A DNA stretch of 64,000 bases from NCBI GenBank assembly GCA_029844215.1, contig JAQGDG010000036.1, positions 2,767,187-2,831,186 of the forward strand, written 5' to 3'. The notes under the pieces are model-generated. The model did not search any database, had not been told where the DNA came from, and saw only the letters and a program-made list of their open reading frames with translations. Both the position numbers and the translations under genes were made by a program. This stretch comes from Przewalskia tangutica (lineage: Eukaryota > Streptophyta > Magnoliopsida > Solanales > Solanaceae). Positions within the stretch are counted from its first letter, which is position 1. Each line of letters begins with the position of its first letter. Positions 9,471 to 17,939 of the stretch are shown here, in pieces.

Positions 9471-9770
9471 AGTGGTAGGCAAGGTTGCCTATGAGTTGGA
9501 TCTGCCGTCCGATCTGGAGGCGGCATCCGGTTTTTCACGTATCTATGCCGGCGAGATGTATCGGGATCCATCTAGGTACACCCGGACGACGATGTCCAGT
9601 GACCGAGGGGTTATCGTATGAGGAGATTCCCATAGCGATAATCGATCGTCGAGTTAGGCGTCTGCGGACGAAGGGCGTGGCTTCCGTCAAAGTCTTGTGG
9701 CGAACGAGCTCGGGAGGAGATGACGTGGGAAGGCGAGGAGGACATGAGGCGAAGTATCTAACCTATTTCC
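9470..9770 (+). pseudogene. Integrase C-terminus with chromodomain, E2
   Basis: HPVFHVSMPARCIG (about 9529) and LSYEEIPIAIIDRRVRRLRT (about 9612), then VASVKVLWR (about 9679) and a degraded EEMTWE-type end match the chromodomain tail of Tekay/Del integrases. This domain is thought to steer insertion to heterochromatin. The open frame 9485-9802 carries most of it, with a frame change near 9705. Confidence 0.85.
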
Positions 9771-9903
9771 CACACCTCCGTAATTCACTTTCCTACTTGT
9801 AAATCTTCATTATCGGTTATGCCTAAGTATTGTTCGTGGCCGTGTGTGGCATTTGTAATCGCTTAAGTTATGAAGAACCTTATCGATAATCGTTTGGGGA
9901 AGG

Positions 9904-9938
9904 AACATTCGGGACGAATGTTTCTAAGGAGGGGAGAA
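9904..9938 (+). promoter_or_regulatory. Palindrome and polypurine tract of E2
   Basis: AACATTCG (9904-9911) and CGAATGTT (9915-9922) are a perfect inverted repeat with spacer GGA. Three bases on is the polypurine tract AAGGAGGGGAGAA (9926-9938), which primes plus-strand DNA and abuts the 3' LTR. Confidence 0.88.
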
Positions 9939-12351
9939 TGTTATACCCCGTATTTCTGGAGTATGTACGTGAGGACGTACGTACAAAAGTGTAGCCTTAA
10001 AAGTTTAGGCCTAGGACGTTTTTGGGCACAACCCACACAAGGAATCGTTTTCCGACGAAACGTTTTACACGACTCGCGTAAGGTAAATTCCGGCTATGTC
10101 ATTTCTAATTTTTGCGGATTTTTCCGAGCGACTAACCCTTTTGACCAACGAGAGGGTGACACTTGTCACCCTCAAGTGGACGGCCAAGTGGCCTTTTGCC
10201 TTGGGCGGTTGAGAGGTTTTTGGGGCTTAGAACATGGACCTTTGTTTGTGGAGTGATTTGAGGAGTAGGTTAGGGGGGCACTTGGGCAAATCTTGGCCCT
10301 CCACTTGCCCCCCACTTGGCTTGATCTTGGCCATTGGTTGGCCATGTCTTAGCCTATAAATACCCCTCTCTTTGAAGACTTATTCATCACAAATTTCCAA
10401 GTCTAAATCCTCTTCCCATGAGCCATCGTCCTAAGCCTCACACCCCTTTAGAAAGCCTGGCCGAATACCCCCCCTAGCCCTAGCCGAAACACTACCCCCT
10501 CCCTTGGTAGAAAAGTTGTCTTCTAGTATTGTTATAATGCCCAAAATACCCTAGCCCAAATCCCTTAGTCCTTAGTAGAAGTTGTGAAGAACTTCTAAGG
10601 TTTCTTGGAGCTACCGGAGCGTTCAACTTAGGAGCTAAACCTTGCTCAGGCGCGACTTTATCTAGGATATTATTGGGCTTACTGAGGTAACAATCCTAAC
10701 CCTCTTTTGTATAAGAGAATACTTACTGTTGTAGTATTAGAATAAGTATTAAATACTTAGAAGAATAATCAAACTGTGCTTACATAGATCGCTTTCACAG
10801 TAGACTTGAGTAGCTCACCGGGTAGGGAAGTACTGCCCAATTTTCCGTAGGATATAGAACCCTCTGTTTAGAACTGTTTACAAGTAGTCTGAACGTTGTT
10901 AGACGTGTCTGACTATTATAGGCTGATTCTCTGCGCGCGACATATTCAACTTGGCAGGCGGTTTTCGCTGAGAAGGTATGTGATTCTTCCTAAAGCATGA
11001 TATTTTACAATATATATATAGTACGGTAGACGTACATGTGTTAACTGAATAATAACTACGGCAATGTCTTTTGACTTAAGCCTGAATAATACTTACGGCA
11101 ATGCCTCACGGCTTAAGCCTGAATAACACTTACGGCAATGCCTCACGGCTTAAGCCTGAATAATAAAGATCTGAAAGCATTTCATAAGAATACTGAATCA
11201 TTTTAAAACAGAAGCTAAGAGTTATACTAGCTTTATGGGAAGTTAAGTATAACCACTTAAGATTGATAAAAGAAACAAGTTTGCCTATGTGTTTATAACA
11301 GACTTATGTTGAATTGTGAAATAGAATAATAAGATGGTTTGATAAGTAGACATGATATGATGCTATGTGTGTTAGTATCTTGTAACGTTTGTATAAGAGA
11401 GTATCCTTGTTGTGCTTATGTTGTTTAAAGATAAAGTTGTTATGTTAGTGTACTATCACTCACCTCTTGAGATGATACCGGAGGTTAAGCTGCCCTCCGA
11501 TGCGGGGTAGACTCAGGCGGTCTGGGACCATGATTCGAGAATACCTCATGCGGGTCCAGGGGGCCTATGCGGAGCTACGAGAGTTCCGAGTTAGTATGCG
11601 GGTTATGCCTCATGCGGTCTATGTGGCCATGCGACAACGAGTCGGGGCGATGCCGAGGAGTAGCTACCCTCGATGCGGGTTATACCTCATGCGGCCCATG
11701 TGAGTGGCCTATGCGACTCGAGTCGAGATTAGGCTTGCAAATAATGATGTGGGCGAGTGGCCCTGTTTCGATCATTCGCAGCCTAGACAAGACCTATTAC
11801 AGTTACCTATTGTTGCTCTTGTTTGTGATGTGGCACTACGTGCGGTTTCCTTGGTTGTTTCACACATATTTGTAAACTGGTTTTAAAAATGATATGTTTT
11901 CATTTAAGTACTTTACAGTTTCGCATACTTAGTACCTGTTGTACTGACCTCCTTCGGGGGGCTGCGTTCATGCCGCAGGTAAGGGCAAGCAGGTGCTAGA
12001 TCCGCATCCTTAGGATCTCTTTGCATTGGTGTCAGGAGCTCCATCTTCTCCGGAGGCTCTACTTTTTGGTATGATCTCCTGTATTGTAGATAGTTCAGAT
12101 GATGCAGGTATGGCGAACACATCGCCATAGTTGTATATTTCCTTAAGTGCAGAGTCATGTTTATGCGATTGTCGGATGTAACTGCTAAACCTGGTTTATA
12201 TATATATGCCGAAAGGCGACGTTTATTCACATAAACTGTGTCTTATTTTATAAACTGTTTCATGTCTTGTTTTATATTTCCGCTGATTACTCTGATGTAT
12301 GACTACTTGGGTGCCGATGAGCACGATCACGGGCCGGAATGGGTCGTGACA
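9939..12351 (+). mobile_element. 3' LTR of E2
   Basis: It runs from TGTTATACCCCG to GTGACA, 2413 bp. It repeats the 5' LTR parts: TATAAATA at 10355, micro-uORF 10537-10554, donor-like GT 10687-10688, and the 37-bp repeats. Its 3'-end hairpin is TATGGCGA (12109-12116) with TCGCCATA (12122-12129), still paired but different in sequence from the 5' copy. Confidence 0.95.
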
Positions 12352-12356
12352 GATAT
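12352..12356 (+). repeat. Target-site duplication GATAT, right of E2
   Basis: An exact match to 2638-2642; E1 gag resumes immediately after. Confidence 0.93.
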
Positions 12357-12745
12357 TTTGGCGACTTTCGGCGGACGCCTCGCCGAAGACTAGTTATGTA
12401 CCTCCGCCATTGCAGTGGTCCTTCGCAGCCGGGACCCTTGGGATATTCAGGAGCGGTCGTGGCTCCAGTTTCAGATGTTGAGAGTAGGGTGTTGGCGATC
12501 ACGATCCCTACCTCGGTGTGGTCGATGTGGTAGACCGCATTTCGGGGAGTGTCGTAGTACCAAGAGAGCTTGTTATTCTTGCGGCCAACAGGGCTATATG
12601 ACGAGAGACTGTCCGACTGTGGGTAGCGGTAGGATAGCATGACTACTAGAGCGATTCTGCGATTCTTCACCTTTCATAGCTAGGCAGATGTTCATACACC
12701 ACGGTAGAGGTCGCGGTGGAAGTTCCCAGTTTTAGCGGTCCTTGA
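12357..12745 (+). pseudogene. gag: gag of E1, 3' part with two zinc knuckles
   Basis: The frame open at 12415-12642 ends in two knuckle motifs: CGRCGRPHFGEC (Cys 12517, Cys 12526, His 12538, Cys 12550) and CYSCGQQGYMTRDC (from 12568). In the second the usual His after Gly is Tyr, a single-base change. A Gly/Arg-rich tail follows (about 12700). Joined conceptually across E2 this completes E1's gag. No protease or RT follows. Confidence 0.88.
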
Positions 12746-13330
12746 ACCGCCTAGTTTCAGGTATATCCTTAACCCTGTAGATACTTGTATGTATTGATGT
12801 TAATGATGTGTTAAGTGTTATGTTCGGATAGCCTTGTGCTATAGTGTGATTTAAAAATCTGGTTAGTGTGAGATGGAAGTGGTAGCTTCCATGATGTGTT
12901 CCGTGTCGAGGAGCGGGAGTTGGCGCTACAGTGGGTCGGGTTGGGGCCATGTTGCGGGCCAACCCGTCTGTTCGGTAGGGTCAGCTCAGGTGGTCCCGCC
13001 GGTGGCGAGTCACGAGGTGCTAGGCCCAAGTTTAGATGACCATCGTATGAGTTCGTGGATCGTTCGACCGTAATCAGTTCGTGAAGGCGGGAATGGCCTT
13101 AGGGAAATCGAGGTTAGTGAGATGACCAAGTTTGGAGGTGGTGATTCAAGGGTTGGAAAGCGAGCGTTGTGAAGTGTGATACGGATACTAGAACGAGTTC
13201 GAGTGTTCGAGGCAGTACTACGAGAACAAGGGAGAAGAGCACGTGTGTTTTGTGGCCAGGTGTGGCATGATCGTTTTCGTAAGTATAGCAGTGAAGACTA
13301 TACTGGCACCTGTTTGTTTTGAGACCTAGA
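12746..13330 (+). other. Noncoding interior of E1 in place of pol (module core 12931-13070)
   Basis: No pol motif is visible. The core begins GGGTCGGGTTGGGGCCATG, includes GGTGGTCCCGCCGG, and ends near GTTCGTGGATCGTTCGACC. It aligns by eye with 27913-28062 of E3 and, in reverse, with M4 (about 56400-56555), M2 (about 40404-40610) and M1 (about 33828-34030). It is a shared noncoding segment of the non-autonomous members. Confidence 0.7.
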
Positions 13331-13368
13331 AGGAACATTCGGGACGAATGTTTCTAAGGGGGGAAGAA
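13282..13368 (+). promoter_or_regulatory. 3' hairpins and polypurine tract of E1
   Basis: AGTATAG (13282-13288) and CTATACT (13298-13304) form a seven-pair stem. AACATTCG (13334-13341) and CGAATGTT (13345-13352) form a second. The polypurine tract AAGGGGGGAAGAA occupies 13356-13368 against the LTR. Confidence 0.85.
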
Positions 13369-16300
13369 TGTTATACCCCGTATTTCCAGAGTATGTACGT
13401 ATGGACGTACGTACGAAATTTGAGCCTTAAGTTAGGCATTGGATTCGAAATTGGGCACAAGTGCCGAGTAGAGTCGTTTTTCGACGAAACGTTTCCACAG
13501 CTTTCGTAGGGAAAATTCCGGCTATGACATTTTTAATTTTTGCGGATTTTTCCGAGTGACGAAACATTTTGGACCAACGGGAGGGTGACATGTGTCACCC
13601 TCACATTGGAAGCAAGTGGGGTGCTTGGACGATTTGGGCGTCCAAGAGGCATTGGTTGGCCTTGGCCGATTGGCTCCCTCTTTTGGCCTAGTTTTGTGCC
13701 ATGTTTTGTGGAGTGTTTTGTGGAGTAGGGGTTAGGGTGCACTTGGCTTGATCTTGGCCTTACACTTGCCTTGCACTTGGCTAGATCTTGGCCATTGGTT
13801 GGCCTTTGGTTTTGCTATAAATACCCCCCTCTCTTTGAAGACTTCTTCATCCAAAACCTTCCAAGTCTTGAGTCCTCTCCCTCCTCTTTTCGTCCAAGAG
13901 CCCCCTCTCCCCTTGTGAAGGCCTTGGGCGAAACCCTCCCTTTGTGAGCCTAAAGCCGAGAACACCCCCTCTTTTAGAGTGTTGTTCTCGTGTGATACCC
14001 ACTTTGTGGTGTTGAAATACTCCTCCAAGTATTGTTATAATGCCCAAAATACCTTAGCCTTGTACCTTGTAGTATTCCAAAGATACCTCTCTATGTAGAG
14101 CAGGAAATACTACCTTTTGTCCTTTTAGTCTCAAACCGAAACCCAGGAATCTTCATTGTTAGTTGAAGGATTTAAGTAGAAGTTGGATAGAACTTCTAAG
14201 GGTTGTTTGAGCGGATGGAGCACCGGAGTGGAGCTAAACGTTGCTAAGGATCGACATTTAACTTGGATAATTATGGGCTTATCGAGGTAATTATCTTGTC
14301 CTCTATTGTAATTGGAAATTACATGTTTGTTAGAATATATAGTTGAAGTATACTATATATGGAACTATACTTAGTATTCTGCAATGTCTTTTGACTTAAG
14401 CTGAAGAATAAAGAAAAGAAAGAATCAGTATTTACATAGGGTGTATTGCGGTAGACTTGTGTAGATTCTTGAGTAGGATGGTACACGTCAGGTTAGGCGT
14501 GTAAACCCCTGGTTGGCTTGGTAGCAGCCTCGATAGAGGAGGAGATTTCTGCTGTTGCGGGAGTGTCTTGAATTTTACGTGAAAGATAGAAACTTGTGTT
14601 TTGGGGTTAATAGACGTTTGTGACCTTTATAGGTGAAAGTACTAAGAGTAGCGTATTCTACTCGAGGAGTGGAAAGGGCTAGCAAGGTTGTAGTACTTGG
14701 AGCATTTTGCTTATTGTCGATAAATCGTCGCGAGGTATGTGAACCTCTCCCTATCTCTTCTAGCATGATATGTGTGAACTATGTAGTACGGTAGACGTAC
14801 ATGTGTTAACTGTGTTTGATTGTTCTTAAAACATAAAGTGTTATAACGGCTTTATGGGAAGTTGGTTATAACAGCTTTATGTAGGTAAGAAAATACTTTG
14901 TGGTTTTAAAAGGTAACTGATGTGAATTATAACTGGCTAGTTATAATAAAGAACTTGATGTATTTCAAAACGATTTATAAATCTTTTGAATGAGAGTAAC
15001 ACTTGGTTTTAAAGGTTTTAAAAAGAGTTATACTAGCTTTATGGGGAGTTAGGTATAATGTCTTAAGAGAGGTAAAGAAAATGGTTTACTGATGTTAGAA
15101 GTTAAGAGACTTGATCTTATAAGATAAGAGACTTAACTTATTTGTTTTAATGTGAATGTTTGTGTGAAACCTCATTCGTGAGTAATGAGTACTTGGTTTT
15201 ATTTAAAGAGATAATGTTTCATGATTTGGAAATCGAATGTGTATCGACAGCACCATCGCAGCGTTAATAAAGGAAAATGTATTGAATAATGATGTATCGA
15301 ATTAAAACCAGTAGAAACATCCATCAGCAAAGAAACTAAGATGAGACAAAATGATATTACATTTTCTAGATCATGGCTGCTGTAATAAGAATGTTGTAAA
15401 CAAGAATAACCTACTCTCACGTGAGACATATATTACTCAATTGTTCTAAAAAGGAATCAAGTGATTAAGTTTGGGAACTATGAAACCATTTGAAAATGAG
15501 AAGCTTGAGTAATTGAAACTAGGCAAACCGGAACTTAGGAAAGAATGTTGTTACTTGATTTTGAAAAGGAATGTGGGTTGGTCATTCTAATACTACGGTA
15601 TCGGGTGACTTTTATAAAAGTAATGGATCTCTTTTAAAAGAACTTAACGATGTAGTAATTTGGGGTTAAAACCCGGACTTTGGCATAAAATGAAAGTACT
15701 TTGAGTTGTGTGAAACTTGCCTATGCTTGTTGTTGTGAAACTTGCCTATGCTTGTTGTTGTGAAACTTGCCTATGCTTGTTGTTGTGAAACTTGCCTATG
15801 CTTGTTGTTGTGAAACTTGCCTATGCTTGTGAGGATAGCCTTTGTTGTGCAAGTGTGGTATTTCTGTGTTACCGCGTCTCTCGATAGAGGGCCGGTCGAC
15901 TTGTTAAGAACTTACTTGGACGTGCTGGCAGTGATGGAGAATTCCACGGGTATGTTTCCATTTTGATTACTGTCTTGTTGTTGATGTCACATGGACATGT
16001 CTACACCGATCTGATATTAGGGGCATGCGGCCATGCGGGGTTGATTACCGATATATGGTTATTATCGCAACATGGACGTGTCTACACCGACGCAGATTCT
16101 CGGGGGCATGTGGCCACGCGGTGGTTGACCACCCAAGATATTGTTATTGAGGTTACATGGCGTACACCGATGCCGTCAAGATTCGGCATGTGGCCATGCG
16201 GCCTTGTTATTATTGTTGCATCATGGACATGTCTACACCGATGCAGTATTCGGGCATGTGGCCATGATGCGAACATGATGGATGTGGTGGGCGTGAGACC

Positions 16301-16865
16301 CATAGTTAGATTTGAGTGGTGACTTTGAGGCGTGAGTCACGACTTGCTATCTTTTATGTTGCGTCTTTGTATTTTTGGTTATCATACATGTCTCCGCTTT
16401 ATATGGTGTTATGATTTAATCGCGATATTCTGATTTCACATACTTGGTACTGTTATCGACCTCCTTGGGCCGCGTTCACGCCGCAGTAGAGGTACATCGG
16501 CCGTGGATCCTCGCCATAGGATCACGATTCAGCGTATTAGGAAGCTCCGCTTCTCCGAGGCTTATCTTTTGGTATGTGTTTCCCAGAGTTGTAGGTTCTT
16601 GTACATTAAGTGTTATGGCGGGGCACTGTCACTTCATAGTCGTTGTAAATCTTAAGTCCGTAATGCCGTTGTAAGCGTGGTTGTAAAAGGATTAAAGCTG
16701 CTCGTGTTTTATGTATATCAAGGCAACTGTTTTGGTTGCTTTGTTATTATTATATCTATTGTTGCATGTCTAAGTTTTTATTTCCGCTGGTTTTTCTCTG
16801 ATGTTGTATCACTAGGGTGCCCGGGGTAAGGCACCAGTCACGGGCCCGAATTTCGGGGTGTGACA
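13369..16865 (+). mobile_element. 3' LTR of E1
   Basis: 3497 bp from TGTTATACCCCG to GTGTGACA. The segment 15283-16865 matches window positions 1-1583. No primer site follows, so it is the 3' copy. It has a five-unit 25-bp array (15710-15830) and an eroded 75-85 bp array (15983-16280). The outer flank begins ATGTT (16866-16870), the likely duplication, whose partner lies off the left edge. Confidence 0.93.
13816..14290 (+). promoter_or_regulatory. E1 3' LTR: TATA, micro-uORF, donor-like site
   Basis: TATAAATA is at 13816-13823. The ATG at 14040 opens MPKIP and a stop (to 14057). GAG/GTAA follows with GT at 14287-14288. Order and sequence match the E2 block although most of the surrounding LTR has diverged. 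Confidence 0.65.
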
Positions 16866-17218
16866 ATGTTCTAGTGGAAAACGCAAATCCGGAGCAACAT
16901 GTACTAATATCGAGGGGTCTGAGATAGCTGGTATTAAGTTTTCATTCACAATTGTTGGACTTCCACCATTCTTCTTCTTTTTCTTGGATCTAGATTTGGA
17001 CGAACCACCGGAACCCCCGGAATCATTGCTAGAACGTGTGAACCTTTTAGTCTTTCTCATGACATGAACTCAAAACGTAACTAATTGAAGAATCAAATGA
17101 GAGTAAGAGATTAGAAATAGAGGGATGGACGAGAACCGTGAGGAGCAACCAAGGATAAACGTTGAGAGCGTTTTCCTTAGTGAGAGAAACTTCTCTCTAA
17201 CTCCTTCTCAAAAGTCAA
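16866..17218 (-). pseudogene. LINE-like 5' end: untranslated leader plus N-terminus of an ORF
   Basis: On the minus strand an ATG at 17060 opens MRKTKRFTRSSNDSGGSGG, then a Lys/Arg-rich run, then a segment ending VAPDLRFPLEH where E1 cuts it. There is no stop up to the junction at 16866. The roughly 155 bases upstream (17061-17218) are AT-balanced with CTCTCTCAC-like runs and look like a leader. Position and the basic, Ser/Gly-rich start suit ORF1 of a plant L1-type LINE, but I do not recognise the family; it could be a captured gene fragment. It splits LTR-A at 17218/17219. Confidence 0.45.
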
Positions 17219-17938
17219 AGTAGCTGTGACTTGATACTATGGTTATTAGTATCTTGGAAGTTTTATATGAAAACGAGTCATTTTTAAAAGAGTAGAAGTA
17301 TGTAGTACTTTGGGTTAAATTCCTGGATTTTTATAAAGACATGTTAGTGCCTTAAGTAAACTAAAATGAGATTGTATATGAACAAGACTATTAAGAAGTT
17401 AGGGGATTTCTTAACTTGCTTATATATTGTATGATAAGCCGGTAGTGCTTATGTTATGTATGATAAGCCGGTAGTACTTATGTTATGTATGATAGCCGGT
17501 TTGTGCTAGTGGTATATTATTCATTACGGGGTCATTCCCCGGGTTTGTGGCATTTGCATATTCCGTGGATTTGCTACCCATGATGCGAGGAATACCTCAC
17601 GGGTCCGTAGGGCTTATGCGGATGAAATAGTCCCACGCGGGAGGACCCTATGCGAGAATACCTCACGCGTCTACACGACCTATGCGCGGATACATCATGC
17701 GAATACCTCATGCGGGTCCACACGACCCTTGCGGGTGAAATAGTCCCAGGAGTAGGATTGCTTAATGATATTGCGGGCGGGTGGCCCTGCTTTGATCGTG
17801 AGCCTCCTATTTTTATGTAGTAGGTATACTCTTATTTACTCTCATTGTTAGTAAGGCACAGTGTACTGTAATTTGATTATCATACATGTCTCCGGCTATG
17901 TTTTAGACTTATGATGTAATTACAGATTTTCAGCTTTT
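17219..17938 (+). mobile_element. LTR-A, left visible part (group-2 gypsy LTR)
   Basis: The sequence from AAAGTAG onward matches the interior of other group-2 LTRs (for example 51219-51440 in LTR-D and 62470-63090 in LTR-C). It is cut on the left by the LINE-like piece and on the right by M1, and resumes at 37798. It contains diverged GAATACCTCA(T/C)GCGGG modules. It is a near-complement of M1's own LTR at 18374-19100. Confidence 0.85.
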
Positions 17939-17939
17939 C

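Larger units (their letters stand above)
2643..12351 (+). mobile_element. Complete Ty3/gypsy (Tekay/Del-like chromovirus) element E2
   Basis: The element has 5' LTR 2643-5026, primer site 5031, gag from 5232, pol to about 9770, polypurine tract 9926-9938 and 3' LTR 9939-12351, with an exact GATAT duplication. Domain order is gag, protease, RT, RNase H, integrase, chromodomain, which is the gypsy order; the chromodomain and long LTRs fit the Tekay/Del clade. It inserted in the same direction into the gag of its relative E1. The two LTRs are near-identical over the AT-rich middle (about 3661-4100 against 10976-11430) yet differ by dozens of small indels in the GC-rich half. It is recent but cannot be coding as written. 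Confidence 0.95.

Noticed and set aside
16866..17060. Host exon of a nuclear gene
   Set aside because: Possible, but the leader-like 5' region ending abruptly inside an LTR fits an inserted element better; kept as LINE-like with low confidence.
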